NCBI GenBank assembly: GCA_036985855.1
Contig: BTQL01000007.1
Location: 1 to 64,000 of the forward strand
Direction: 5' to 3'
Length of the DNA: 64,000 bases
Source of the DNA: B3-G11 sp036985855
Lineage (GTDB): Bacteria; Actinomycetota; Acidimicrobiia; Spongiisociales; UBA5794
Every line of letters begins with the position of its first letter. The first letter of the stretch is position 1. Under the pieces are notes generated by a model. It searched no databases. It was given only the letters and a program-made list of their open reading frames with translations, and was not told the DNA's origin. Of this stretch, positions 42,098 through 51,074 are shown piece after piece. Made by a program: the position numbers and the translations under genes.

Positions 42098-43014
42098 CCA
42101 CCCTCTTCCGCTGCAAGCAGGGCGGCTCCAACGGCCCCAGCAGCTGGTCCCAGGGTTGCCACCTGGACCGCGGGAGGTACTCGCAACTTTCCTCCGTGCA
42201 GCGAATCACTCAGAACCCTTCTCGCCGGCCCGACAATCGACTCCCCGATCGAACCGAGCCCACCCCCAACTACGATGAGTTCCGGATCGAATATGGCCAC
42301 AAGTCCGGCAAGGCCTTGACCGAACGACCTGCCAACCTCGGTGACAAGCGCACGCGCTGTCTCGTCTCCTGCATCGGCTGCTGCGACCACAGACTCACCG
42401 GTGATCGAGTTCGATCCGAGAATCCTCGCAAGCGAACTATCGGGATTCGTCGTAACGACCTGATGCGCCAGACGAACCATCGCAGGGCCGGATGCTCTCG
42501 TCTCCCAACATCCACGCTTTCCACAGTCGCACAGAAGACCGTCCCTATCGACCTGGACGTGCCCCCACTCACCTGCAAAGCCTCCCCCGCGGTACAGGAC
42601 ACCGTCGATGATCACCGCTCCACCGATACCGGTGCCGAGGGTTACGAAGAGAACGTTCCTGTATCCCTTGGCGGCTCCCACGCGGAGCTCTGCGAACGAC
42701 GCCGTGTTTGCGTCGTTGTCCACGTATACCGGGACACCGAAACGATCTGAAATCGCCGTACGCACATCGAGATTGGTTCCGGGCACATGTGGCCCCCAGA
42801 CAAGGGTGCCGTCCTTGTGATTCACGAGACCAGCCACACCAACACCGATCGCATCGACGGCTTCGCCGTATACGGAGTCGATCGAGGCCATGATCGCATC
42901 GATGGTCCCCGTCGATCTGTCGACTTCGAACTGCGACTCCGCGACCGTCTCGGAGGCGTCCATCCTCACGGCGAGCGCCTTGGTACCGCCGATGTCGATG
43001 CCGATTGAAATCAT
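42094..43014 (-). CDS. ROK family sugar kinase (glucokinase-like)
   Basis: A 306-residue kinase. IGIDIGGTKALAVRMD is the phosphate-1 motif, VYVDNDANTASFAELRVGAAKG the catalytic Asp region, LFVTLGTGIGGAVIIDGVLYRGGGFAGEWGHV the ROK signature with His, and CDCGKRGCWETRASGPA the zinc-binding CxCGxxGC motif. LIVVGGGLGSIG is the adenosine motif. No helix-turn-helix is fused, so it is a kinase and not a repressor. Glucose is the likeliest substrate. It overlaps genes on both sides by four bases. Confidence 0.9.
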   Translation of the reverse strand: MISIGIDIGGTKALAVRMDASETVAESQFEVDRSTGTIDAIMASIDSVYGEAVDAIGVGVAGLVNHKDGTLVWGPHVPGTNLDVRTAISDRFGVPVYVDNDANTASFAELRVGAAKGYRNVLFVTLGTGIGGAVIIDGVLYRGGGFAGEWGHVQVDRDGLLCDCGKRGCWETRASGPAMVRLAHQVVTTNPDSSLARILGSNSITGESVVAAADAGDETARALVTEVGRSFGQGLAGLVAIFDPELIVVGGGLGSIGESIVGPARRVLSDSLHGGKLRVPPAVQVATLGPAAGAVGAALLAAEEGG

Positions 43015-43202
43015 TCGATGTCGATTTTCTGCGGACCGTTTGATTCCGGTTCATCGGTTCCATCGCTTTGACGAACCGTTCTCGTGACCCCGGTCACCAG
43101 TTCTCCCACCCCTGAGGCGACCTCAAACGCAGCTTTGGAAAAATGGATGAAAGCTCTCTTGATGCCGCTCACCAACGGATCCGTCGGCCGGTCTTGTGTC
43201 AC
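43011..43202 (-). CDS. small hypothetical protein
   Basis: A 63-residue protein with a central amphipathic helix (LVSGIKRAFIHFSKAAFEVASGVGELVTGV) and a polar acidic tail. It overlaps the ATPase gene upstream and the ROK kinase gene downstream by four bases each, which strongly suggests it is a real translated member of the operon. No known domain. Confidence 0.6.
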   Translation of the reverse strand: MTQDRPTDPLVSGIKRAFIHFSKAAFEVASGVGELVTGVTRTVRQSDGTDEPESNGPQKIDIE

Positions 43203-44377
43203 GACCCCTCCAATGTGAACACGATCCGCAATTCCCCTTCGCGGATCTTGGCGCCGCGGATCGTACGACGCCGCAGCGAGTCGGGCAGCATCAGTGACCG
43301 CCGATGAGGACCGATCGTCACGAATACTTCATCGCCGTGACGCATCAGATCGACGTCGCCACGTTCGGTGAAAGGTACGCTCATCACGAGTTCAACGTCG
43401 TCGGTTTCCGTCGAGTGTTCGATGCGAAGGGCTTGGCCTTCAGACAGCTTGCGGGTTGGATCGGTGTCACCGTAGAGCTCATCTGCAACCACTCGTAACA
43501 GTTCAGGACCGACCATCTCCTCTTCGAACAGCCTAAGCATCCGAATATCGGTATCCGCAAACCCCTCTTCGACATCTTCGATGTGTCTCGCCTGGATTTC
43601 CTGCCAGCGGGCGAAATACGGATCAGAAACGGCGTCCGGCAGAACTCGGTTCACGATCGCCGAATCGACTGCGTATCCGAACAGCCCGAGATATGTGTAT
43701 GTCCTTTTCGCCTCGGCGATCACCATCTTTTCCGGGTTCATGACAAGGCGCGCCGTCGTCACGTCACCGTCAGACAAGATCTCTCTGATGCCATCGAGCC
43801 GGTCGTAGAACCGCGCCACCGTTTCGAACACTTCGTCGTTTGCGATCGGCATCGTCGAGACCTTTGCCATCACGGGACGCACCACTTTCGCCACCCTGCG
43901 ACCGATCGGAAACATCTTGTCCATATACCACGACATCACCTCGGGCAGACTCAGAAGGCGCAACGTCTCGGCCGTGGGCGCGCAGTCGACGACGATCAGG
44001 TCGTAGTGATCTGAACGTGCGTGGTCTCGCACCGTCGCGAGCGAGAAAAGCTCATCCATGCCGGGAAACACGGTGAGTTCCTCAGCCTCGATGCCTTCGA
44101 GTCCTGACCAGTCGAACAGCTCGGTGAGGTGATCCCTCACCGCGCCCCATGATTCCTCGAGGCGTTGCTGACTGTCGATCTGTTGCGCCTCGAGATTCGG
44201 AACCACACCTGTTGGCATGTCGCCGAGCGGCATATCGAACGCGTCGGCGAGCGAGTGCGCCGGATCCGTCGACATGACGAGTGTCGAGTATCCGAGTTCG
44301 GCTGCCTTTATGGCAGTCGCGGCGGACACGGTCGTCTTTCCGACGCCACCTTTCCCGGTCACGAGGATGATGCGCAT
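43199..44377 (-). CDS. ArsA/Get3-like ATPase
   Basis: A 392-residue P-loop ATPase of the SIMIBI class. The deviant Walker A is VTGKGGVGKTTVSAATA, switch I MSTDPAHSLADAFD, switch II LIVVDCAPTAETLRLLSLPE, and the A-loop MNPEKMVIAEAKRTYTYLGLFG. A C-terminal beta domain (DVELVMSVPFTERGDVDLMRHGDEVFVTIGPHRR) resembles the small heat-shock-like domain of some bacterial ArsA homologues. No arsenic genes are nearby, so arsenite export is unlikely; client is unknown. It follows directly on a SRPBCC lipid-binding-fold gene with a one-base overlap. Confidence 0.88.
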   Translation of the reverse strand: MRIILVTGKGGVGKTTVSAATAIKAAELGYSTLVMSTDPAHSLADAFDMPLGDMPTGVVPNLEAQQIDSQQRLEESWGAVRDHLTELFDWSGLEGIEAEELTVFPGMDELFSLATVRDHARSDHYDLIVVDCAPTAETLRLLSLPEVMSWYMDKMFPIGRRVAKVVRPVMAKVSTMPIANDEVFETVARFYDRLDGIREILSDGDVTTARLVMNPEKMVIAEAKRTYTYLGLFGYAVDSAIVNRVLPDAVSDPYFARWQEIQARHIEDVEEGFADTDIRMLRLFEEEMVGPELLRVVADELYGDTDPTRKLSEGQALRIEHSTETDDVELVMSVPFTERGDVDLMRHGDEVFVTIGPHRRSLMLPDSLRRRTIRGAKIREGELRIVFTLEGS

Positions 44378-44814
44378 CAGGCGCTCTCTTCAGCCCGTTT
44401 CTTCAATCCGCGGAGTGCGGTTCCTACGATCTGTTTCTCTGCCTGGCGACGCAGGAACCCTGGCACAGTGAAAGCTGGATCGACTTTGAGTGCGTACACC
44501 ACTTCGCAGCCACCTTCGATTTCGTTGAACTCGTACTGCCCATCAAGCGACTTGAGATCTGCGTTTGGAATCGCCGACCATGCGAACCCGTTGTCATAGC
44601 CGTAGTCGTACTCGAGTGTGTATGAGATCTCCTTGACCATCGCGTCGATCACGAAGTCTGCGGTGGCCGGTCTGCCGAACTCGTCCTCGCTCGTCACCTG
44701 AACAGCCTTGACTCCACCGGCCCATTCGACATACGCCTCAAGATCAAGCGCCACCTCGTATACATGTTGCGGGGTGGAAGACACCTCGACCCTTTGTACG
44801 GTCCCCTCGACCAT
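44377..44814 (-). CDS. SRPBCC (START/Bet v1-like) domain protein
   Basis: A 145-residue single-domain protein. VEVSSTPQHVYEVALDLEAYVEWAGGVKAVQV is the polyketide-cyclase-type N-terminus; YEFNEIEGGCEVVYALKVDPAF and VGTALRGLKKRAEES form the back of the ligand cavity. ATG at 44814 sits five bases after AAAGGAG; the GTG at 44820 overlaps that site. Tight coupling with the ArsA-like ATPase suggests they act on the same hydrophobic client (inference). Confidence 0.85.
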   Translation of the reverse strand: MVEGTVQRVEVSSTPQHVYEVALDLEAYVEWAGGVKAVQVTSEDEFGRPATADFVIDAMVKEISYTLEYDYGYDNGFAWSAIPNADLKSLDGQYEFNEIEGGCEVVYALKVDPAFTVPGFLRRQAEKQIVGTALRGLKKRAEESA

Positions 44815-44856
44815 AGGCACTCCTTTTTCTCCGTGCGACGATCGTGAGGGTAGCTT

Positions 44857-45576
44857 CTATACGGTCGTGGTGATTCTCGTCAGCATGAGCTCGTACCGGT
44901 ACGGTGCTTCACGATCAGGGTTCGCGGCGGTGAACCGGTCGAGCCCTGCGGAGATCTCTGCATCATCGAGCAGCTGAAGTGTGCTGACGAATCGTGCGTT
45001 CACCGCGTCCATCCAATCCCCCGCGGTTCGACTGACGGTTTCGCGCGTGTGAGCGATCTCAACCCTCGCTGCTCCACCCGCACAGTGGTCCGCAATGACC
45101 GATGGATCGGGAAAACGCTTTCGGTCGATTTCGACGACCTTGGGGAACCACCGGCCAAGCGAGGACTGTTCGATCGCCTCAGGACCCATGGTCCAGATGT
45201 CGATACGTCCATCCGGCTCAGTAACGCGTAGCGCCTCGGCGACCGAACGTCTCCAGTCGCCGTAATGGATCGACAAGTGGAAGTACACGAGAGCCACCGT
45301 ACCGTCCCGGAACGGGAGAGCTTGCGCGGTCCCACACACAACATCGATCCCGCGATGCTGCGATGCTCTCACGAGCATCGCACTCGCCGGATCCACGACC
45401 ACGGGACGGCGGCCAGGGCAGGCCCATGTCGATGCGTGATCTCCTGTACCACCTCCGACATCGATCATCCAACCACGGATGCCTGCCGAGGAGAGTTCTG
45501 CCCGGTCCCTCGCAGCGCCGGACATGGGCCTGAGGCGGTAGGCGTCGGCGAGCCGTTCCAGATCGATGTCAACCAT
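44857..45576 (-). CDS. class I SAM-dependent methyltransferase
   Basis: A 239-residue methyltransferase. GWMIDVGGGTGDHASTWA is SAM motif I, VVVDPASAML motif II, GTAQALPFRDGTVALVYFHLSIHY motif post-II/IV. Substrate unknown. The remaining C-terminal half (from residue 130) lacks a recognisable substrate domain. It overlaps the metallophosphoesterase gene by eight bases. Confidence 0.85.
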   Translation of the reverse strand: MVDIDLERLADAYRLRPMSGAARDRAELSSAGIRGWMIDVGGGTGDHASTWACPGRRPVVVDPASAMLVRASQHRGIDVVCGTAQALPFRDGTVALVYFHLSIHYGDWRRSVAEALRVTEPDGRIDIWTMGPEAIEQSSLGRWFPKVVEIDRKRFPDPSVIADHCAGGAARVEIAHTRETVSRTAGDWMDAVNARFVSTLQLLDDAEISAGLDRFTAANPDREAPYRYELMLTRITTTV

Positions 45577-46321
45577 GGCGAACCGCTCGCCCCGTCGCCC
45601 GGAAGTATCCGACGTTCATGCATGTCGTCTTCCCGACCTGCCAGGTGATTGCCTTCGGCTGGTGGATGTCTCCGAAATAGTGGAATGCCGGCTCATGCTC
45701 GATGAGGTAGTCGAGGATCTCCGGCGATCCTTTCCTGGTTCGACCGATGACATCCGAAGCGAGCGCAGGCACGTCGGGTGGCACATGGGTACATAGGATC
45801 TCCACTGGTCCAAGCAAGTCGAGCTTCGATCTCATCTCGTCCGGTTCGACCTCCCCGGCGGTTCCGATACGAGGGATCCCCCCACCGACGAAACCCACGA
45901 GATGGCCCTCGATCTCGCGGGTCTCTGCGTCGACATACTGTGCACTCGAGGGCAGATGGTCCTTCAGCATGGCTGGTCGGTCGACATTGCCGTACATCAC
46001 GAAAGCCTCTGAACCCTCCAAGGCAGAACACACGGAACGGTATTGCATCGCCATCAGTTCGCCGATCGCCGTATCCACCTCTTCCTTCCTTCCAGCCGTC
46101 GCTGTCTGCCACAGCTCATTGGCTTCAGCACGTCTTCTGCGCGCCCGAAGTGCCGAGATCTCAACAATGAGCTGCTTGCCGACGACGTCCGAGACGATTC
46201 CCTCGCCGGTTCGATAGTCGATGAGGTTGACAAGATCCCCGAGTACGAGCAGGGGTTCATCGACGCGGGCGACCCGCGCAAGGGCATCAGCTGCTCCATG
46301 GACGTCCGCGACGAGTAACAC
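45569..46321 (-). CDS. metallophosphoesterase
   Basis: A 250-residue calcineurin-like phosphoesterase. Metal-binding blocks run in order: LLVADVHGAADAL (Asp, His), VLGDLVNLIDY (GD), YGNVDRP (GNxD, replacing the usual GNHD), CTHVPPDVP (His) and YFGDIHQP (GDxH). The third block having Val where the family often has His is a mild deviation. Start GTG, three bases after the preceding gene. Substrate unknown. Confidence 0.85.
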   Translation of the reverse strand: MLLVADVHGAADALARVARVDEPLLVLGDLVNLIDYRTGEGIVSDVVGKQLIVEISALRARRRRAEANELWQTATAGRKEEVDTAIGELMAMQYRSVCSALEGSEAFVMYGNVDRPAMLKDHLPSSAQYVDAETREIEGHLVGFVGGGIPRIGTAGEVEPDEMRSKLDLLGPVEILCTHVPPDVPALASDVIGRTRKGSPEILDYLIEHEPAFHYFGDIHQPKAITWQVGKTTCMNVGYFRATGRAVRHG

Positions 46322-46324
46322 TAC

Positions 46325-46615
46325 TCAGTCGCCCGTTTCCGGACCCAGCCAGATCGACACGAGGATGAGACCGACCGTGCCGGCAAAACCTGCCCCGACC
46401 GCAAGAAGGGATGGCCACCCCGCATACAGAGCCGAGATACCGGCCATCCCGAAACCGATGATGCCTGCGAGCGCGAATCGGCCCGTCCGGCCGAAGCGCC
46501 TCTCGGGGTCAACGCTCTCCCAGCCATCAACCGTCGCCGCCACGGCGGTAGCGGCGATCCAAACAGCCATGAGCAAGAACCCGAGGAGCAAAGGAATGCC
46601 AAAGAGGGCCGTCAC
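46325..46615 (-). CDS. small membrane protein
   Basis: A 96-residue protein with three hydrophobic segments (LFGIPLLLGFLLMAVWIAATAVAATV, FALAGIIGFGMAGISALYA, LLAVGAGFAGTVGLILVSIWL). It overlaps queG by four bases and is followed three bases later by the phosphoesterase start, so it belongs to the operon. No family recognised. Confidence 0.65.
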   Translation of the reverse strand: MTALFGIPLLLGFLLMAVWIAATAVAATVDGWESVDPERRFGRTGRFALAGIIGFGMAGISALYAGWPSLLAVGAGFAGTVGLILVSIWLGPETGD

Positions 46616-47754
46616 TCAGTTTTCTCCTCTGTATCGGCCGACCTGGGCGCCGGTATGCCGTCAGCGTAGACACCACCAAGCCGACACGCAGCGACCGCCG
46701 ATTCAAGTTCGGCGCGCACGACTTGCCCCGGCTCACGATCGAGAGCTGCTTCACAGATCGCGGAGGCGAGCTGTCCACCGATCCGCCCAACCGCCCAAGC
46801 AGCATGTCCGGCAAGCAACCGGTCCGGATGCCCGACATATCCCGCTAGGAGTCCGAGCGATGACTCGTCTCCCGTATTGCCGAGCGCAACAAGGGCGTTG
46901 CGTCGCACGAAGCGCATGCGCCGAGATGGGATGTACCAGTGCTCGACGATCCGAGCAAGTTCCCGGTCGCTGAGGCAGAGCATGTCTTCAGGTGTGAGCA
47001 TGTCGCGGGTTGCCCCGACCGAACGCAAGGCGGGATGGCCGGGAGGACACGCGGTGAGGCATGCATCACAACCGTAGATCCTTCCCCCAATGGCGGTACG
47101 GATGGCTGGATCGATCACGCCTCTCCTCTGGAGCACAGCCGCGATGCACCTTCTCGCGTCGAGAACGCCCGGCGCAACGATCGCATCCGTCGGGCACGCG
47201 GGGATGCAGGCGTCACAGGTTCCACACGTTCTACGCATCGGCTCCGTATCGGACAACTCAGCATCCGTGACGACCGAGCCGATGAGTATCCAAGGACCCG
47301 ACCCCACAGTGAGCGCCATCGTCGACTTCCCCCGCCACGTCACACCGGCGCGCACAGCAACGGCCCTATCGATCAGCCGATCGTCGTCGAACACGATCTC
47401 GGTTCTGTGACCTTCGCCGTTCAATGTCGAGGCGATGCTCGCGAGGACCCCGCGCAGACCTTCATATCGGTCTCCGTCCGCGAACCTGGCCACCGTCCGG
47501 GTTTCTCTGGCTCCGTCGCCGTCCGCGAGATAGGGAACGGCCGCGACGACAATGGAAGATGCCCACGGAAACGATTCCTTCGGGCTTGCGGCGATCTCGG
47601 GATGAGCATAGGTGAACGCGAGTCCGCCGTGGAGACCGTTCGTCACCCGAGCCTCTATTCGCTCAGCCTCGTCGGGGAAGGGTGCGAGGCCGGTTACGCC
47701 GATCGTTGCCGACGCTCGATCGGCGATGACAGTGAGCGACGCGTACAGGTCCAT
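46612..47754 (-). CDS. queG: epoxyqueuosine reductase QueG
   Basis: A 380-residue cobalamin and iron-sulfur enzyme of the last step of queuosine tRNA modification. Two four-Cys clusters are visible: CGTCDACIPACPTDAI and YGCDACLTACPPGHP. The N-terminal reductive-dehalogenase-like domain ends before them, and the C-terminal HEAT-like repeats follow (RNALVALGNTGDESSLGLLAGYV, AGHAAWAVGRIGGQLASAICEAAL). No other queuosine genes are in this window. Confidence 0.92.
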   Translation of the reverse strand: MDLYASLTVIADRASATIGVTGLAPFPDEAERIEARVTNGLHGGLAFTYAHPEIAASPKESFPWASSIVVAAVPYLADGDGARETRTVARFADGDRYEGLRGVLASIASTLNGEGHRTEIVFDDDRLIDRAVAVRAGVTWRGKSTMALTVGSGPWILIGSVVTDAELSDTEPMRRTCGTCDACIPACPTDAIVAPGVLDARRCIAAVLQRRGVIDPAIRTAIGGRIYGCDACLTACPPGHPALRSVGATRDMLTPEDMLCLSDRELARIVEHWYIPSRRMRFVRRNALVALGNTGDESSLGLLAGYVGHPDRLLAGHAAWAVGRIGGQLASAICEAALDREPGQVVRAELESAVAACRLGGVYADGIPAPRSADTEEKTE

Positions 47755-47789
47755 GCCGCAACGTTAGGCGGCCCGGAATGGTGCATCGG

Positions 47790-47993
47790 TCAGGTTCCGC
47801 CGGCGACCGAGTTCCCGTTGTCGGACACGAGCCTGATCGGCGGTACGAGCCCGACCTTGCTCATCGAGTCGATGGCAGCCCGCTCGACTTCTGCGAGCTC
47901 GAGGATCCCCGCGTCTCGCACAAGCGCCGAGACCACACAATCGTCACACACCTTTGTCTCGCGCATGTCACACGTTCCACAATCGATGATCAT
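47790..47993 (-). CDS. small four-cysteine protein
   Basis: A 67-residue protein beginning MIIDCGTCDMRETKVCDDCVVSALV, with Cys5, Cys8, Cys16 and Cys19 as two CxxC pairs, likely a zinc or other metal site. The rest is helical and ends near-neutral. A strong ribosome site, AAGGAGG, lies six bases before the ATG at 47993, so the longer frame to 48056 is rejected. It lies between queG and pspA. Short proteins of this kind occur in actinobacteria; function unknown. Confidence 0.72.
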   Translation of the reverse strand: MIIDCGTCDMRETKVCDDCVVSALVRDAGILELAEVERAAIDSMSKVGLVPPIRLVSDNGNSVAGGT

Positions 47994-48097
47994 CAGAACC
48001 TCCTTGGAAAGGAGAGTACGAAACGGGTGTGACAGGAAACAGTGGTCGGCCGTCAATTATCAGCACAGACCACCGACCGCCGGCATCTGGTCTCTGT

Positions 48098-48808
48098 CTA
48101 GAGCCCCAACTCGGCCTTGAGGTTCGCGAGGGTCTCATCGGCCTGGGCCTCGTTCATCGCCTCGCGTAACTCTGCCTCTGCACCTTCAGGTGTCGCCTCG
48201 AAAATCTCTGCTTTTGCCATGGCCTGGGCCTTGCGTGTCTCGATCTTGTCCTCCACGGATGCAAGGGAGGGCATGTCATCGTCGAGCGTTGCAGACATCG
48301 ACTGGACGGCGGCGTTCACAGACTCTTGCATCTTGGCCTGCTCGAGAGCGCCAAGGAGTTCCATCTTCTTCGATGACAGCTCCTCGAGCCTCGCAGCGTT
48401 GGCCTGCACGGCACGTTTCGCGTCGTCGGCTTGAGCGATGGCTGTTTCGTACTGACTCTTGAATGATGCCAGGTTGTTCTCTGCGGCCAGCAGCTTTGTG
48501 GCCTGGCTCTGCGCAACACCGGTCCACTTGGCGACCGCTGCTTGATCTCCGGCTGCTTTTGCTTCCTCTGCCTTGAGGATCGCCTGTTTCGCCATCTCTC
48601 GCGCCTCACCGACATCGTCCGCCGCGTCCTCGATCTTGCTCCCGAGCTTGGTTCGGTGGGCCACGATGTTCGCTGCCTGGTTTCGAAGCTCCTGGTTCTT
48701 CTTGTTGGCCGCATCGACAGCCATCTGGATCTCGATCTCAGGATCCATCATCTCTTCTGACGTTTTCTTGAACCACGACTTGATGTACTCAGACCATTTC
48801 TTCAACAT
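48098..48808 (-). CDS. pspA: PspA/IM30 family protein
   Basis: A 236-residue, almost wholly helical coiled-coil protein. WSEYIKSWFKKTSEEMMDPE is the amphipathic N-terminal helix that binds stressed membranes; long heptad runs follow (AANKKNQELRNQAANIVAHRTKLGSKIEDA, AKLLAAENNLASFKSQYETAIAQADDAKRAVQANAARLEELS). Length and order fit ESCRT-III-like PspA/Vipp proteins. It sits 45 bases downstream of a TPM-domain membrane protein, a frequent actinobacterial pairing. Confidence 0.9.
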   Translation of the reverse strand: MLKKWSEYIKSWFKKTSEEMMDPEIEIQMAVDAANKKNQELRNQAANIVAHRTKLGSKIEDAADDVGEAREMAKQAILKAEEAKAAGDQAAVAKWTGVAQSQATKLLAAENNLASFKSQYETAIAQADDAKRAVQANAARLEELSSKKMELLGALEQAKMQESVNAAVQSMSATLDDDMPSLASVEDKIETRKAQAMAKAEIFEATPEGAEAELREAMNEAQADETLANLKAELGL

Positions 48809-48853
48809 TGGTCTCCCTCTCTGCTCGTCGTTGTGTGAAGTCTAGGAAAGTCT

Positions 48854-49957
48854 TCAACCCCGGCGTCGACCTCCGCCGCGCATACGTCCGACGCCCCGAG
48901 ACAGAGAAGTTCCGGATCTACGCCGACCGCCACCCGATGAGGACATCATCGAGCCAATCAGCAACCCCTCCAACATCTCCAACGTGCCGGACGACCGCCG
49001 GCTCTGCGGCCTGCGGTACGCGGGCTGCGGAGTCCGAGATGGGGGGACATCGAACGCGTCGGCGCCAGACGAACGAGAGCCATCGGGGGCCGGCGACGGG
49101 GACCTCCGCGCCGGAGGTCGAGGCTCAAGCTTCACGGGTTTCTCCGGGAGCGGCTCTCCGTCGAGGATGGCGTCTGCGCTGTCAAGGTTCCAGATCGCGA
49201 TGTCGAGTTCTCCTGCCATCGCCATCAGCTGCGGCACACCCGATGCCTTCTCGTAGTCGTGGAGCGCTTTTGTGTACGCCGACGCCGCAGCGTCGTAGTG
49301 CTCGCGAACCGTTGCATCCTCCGACAGGGCGACCTCTCCCTCGAGGTCGATTATGTCATTGGCAACATCATCGAGGCGTTTCTGCACCGCCGCTCTCGCC
49401 CTGTCGACCGTGTCCGCTGCACGCTTCTTGGAGGACTGCGCAGCTCTCCAGAAGAGAAACACTCCCCCGCCGACGATGACGACCAGGAATACCCAACCCC
49501 ACCCGAATCCGCCGCCTCCATCCGCCTCTATCCCTCCAATGGACTTGCCGGTGAGGGTCGAGACGAAGAGCTGCACGACCTCAGTATCCGAGCGACCGCT
49601 CAGTGCGGCGTCCGTCGCTGAATCCAGCTGCTCGCGGCTGTAGATGTCACCCTCGGACGCCCAGCCGACCGTCTCGGGTCCGACGACGAACACCGTGCCG
49701 ACACCGCCCATCGCACCGAGTGTGTTCTCCGCGAACACGGTTGCACCACCGGAAGGTTCCGCCGCGAGCACAGCCACAGACAGCGCGCCGCCCGCGAATC
49801 GGGCCTCTGCAACAGCGTCGCTGACGGCTCCGGAATCTGCATCTGAACCCGCCTCGATGAAGTAGCCGTTGGCTTTGAGCACGGGAGCGATCTCAGCCGG
49901 TTGAGCAGCAGCGACAAGAAAGACAAGAGCAGTCACTCCGATGGCCAAACGAGTCAT
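48854..49957 (-). CDS. TPM-domain membrane protein
   Basis: A 367-residue protein with a signal peptide (MTRLAIGVTALVFLVAAAQP), an external TPM-like domain (residues about 25-140: ARFAGGALSVAVLAAEPSGGATVFAENTLGAMGGVGTVFVV), one span (WGWVFLVVIVGGGVFLFW), a helical coiled-coil stretch (residues 175-265) and a Pro/Ser/Arg/Gly-rich tail ending RMRGGGRRRG. The tail may bind nucleic acid or membranes. ATG at 49957 is used because the signal peptide starts there; the frame runs open 205 codons further without meaning. Confidence 0.82.
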   Translation of the reverse strand: MTRLAIGVTALVFLVAAAQPAEIAPVLKANGYFIEAGSDADSGAVSDAVAEARFAGGALSVAVLAAEPSGGATVFAENTLGAMGGVGTVFVVGPETVGWASEGDIYSREQLDSATDAALSGRSDTEVVQLFVSTLTGKSIGGIEADGGGGFGWGWVFLVVIVGGGVFLFWRAAQSSKKRAADTVDRARAAVQKRLDDVANDIIDLEGEVALSEDATVREHYDAAASAYTKALHDYEKASGVPQLMAMAGELDIAIWNLDSADAILDGEPLPEKPVKLEPRPPARRSPSPAPDGSRSSGADAFDVPPSRTPQPAYRRPQSRRSSGTLEMLEGLLIGSMMSSSGGGRRRSGTSLSRGVGRMRGGGRRRG

Positions 49958-50035
49958 GGAGAACACAGTAGCCAGAGAGCCGAGATCACAGATAAGTCGT
50001 ACCGTCTCATGCGTGGGTGGTACTACGTTTATCCC

Positions 50036-51070
50036 ATGAACCTTGGACTCAACATCGGATACTTCGGAACAGCGATCGCGGACGATTTCACGCTCATCTC
50101 CACTGCCGAAGACCTCGGCTACGACAGCGTGTGGACCGCCGAGGCCTACGGCGCGGACGCTCTGACGCCTTTGGCGTGGGTCGCAGCAAAGACCGAACGC
50201 ATCAAAGTTGGCTCCGCTGTGTTTCAGATGCCAGCGCGCACACCGGGGATGACGGCGATGACCGCATCGACCCTGGACATCATGTCGAACGGTCGTTTCT
50301 TGCTCGGTCTTGGAGTGTCGGGTCCTCAGGTCGTTGAGGGATGGCACGGCCAACCCTACGGCAAACCTCTCGGCGTCACTCGCGAGTACGTCAGCATCCT
50401 GCGGAAGATGTTCGCTCGCGACGAGCCCGTCAGCTTTGACGGCACGTATTACCAGCTCCCGTTCACGGGGGAAGGGGCAACGGGTCTCGGCAAACCGTTG
50501 AAATTGATGCATCGCCCCAAGAACCCGAATCTCCCCATCTACATCGCCGCGATCGGCCCGAAGAACGTGCAACTCACCGCCGAGATCGCCGACGGGTGGC
50601 TGCCCGTGTTTCTCTCACCCGAAAGAGTGGACCAGATGTATGGACCTCTGCTCGAAGCGGGGTTCCGAGAGTCGGGAGAAACGGACAAAGCTGAACGGTT
50701 CGACATCGCCCCGACACTGAGTGCGCTCGTGACGGACGACCTCGACAAAGGTCGCCTGTCGATGAAACCGTTCCTCGCGTTGTACATCGGGGGGATGGGA
50801 GCGAAGGGTCGGAATTTCTACAATGACCTCGCATGCCGCTACGGCTATGAGAAGGAGGCAGAGACGATCCAGGATCTCTATCTCGCCGGCAAGAAGATGG
50901 AGGCGACCATGGCGGTTCCCGACGCTCTTGTCGATGAATTGGCCCTTGTCGGTTCGAGAGACCGCATCGCGGATCGGCTGGATGTCTGGCGGGATGCCGG
51001 CGTGACAACGATGATCCTCGGCACCAGCGACGTCCCGACCCTGCGAACGATGGCTGAACTGGTTCTGTAG
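50036..51070 (+). CDS. LLM class F420-dependent oxidoreductase
   Basis: A 344-residue luciferase-like TIM-barrel enzyme. NLGLNIGYFGTAIADDFTLISTAEDLGYDSVWTAEAYGADALTPLAWVA, IKVGSAVFQMPARTPGMTAMTASTLDIMSNGRFLLGLGVSGPQVVEGWHG and PIYIAAIGPKNVQLTAEIADGW match the F420-utilising branch. This implies coenzyme F420 in the host. Start ATG at 50036, 78 bases from the divergent TPM gene. Substrate unknown. Confidence 0.9.
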   Translation: MNLGLNIGYFGTAIADDFTLISTAEDLGYDSVWTAEAYGADALTPLAWVAAKTERIKVGSAVFQMPARTPGMTAMTASTLDIMSNGRFLLGLGVSGPQVVEGWHGQPYGKPLGVTREYVSILRKMFARDEPVSFDGTYYQLPFTGEGATGLGKPLKLMHRPKNPNLPIYIAAIGPKNVQLTAEIADGWLPVFLSPERVDQMYGPLLEAGFRESGETDKAERFDIAPTLSALVTDDLDKGRLSMKPFLALYIGGMGAKGRNFYNDLACRYGYEKEAETIQDLYLAGKKMEATMAVPDALVDELALVGSRDRIADRLDVWRDAGVTTMILGTSDVPTLRTMAELVL

Positions 51071-51074
51071 CCGG

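Noticed and set aside
46939..48120. 393-residue open frame on the plus strand
   Set aside because: Antisense to queG, the small four-Cys gene and the pspA end, all better supported.
49958..50572. 205-codon N-terminal extension of the TPM-domain gene
   Set aside because: It runs antisense into the LLM oxidoreductase gene; a signal peptide starts exactly at the ATG at 49957.
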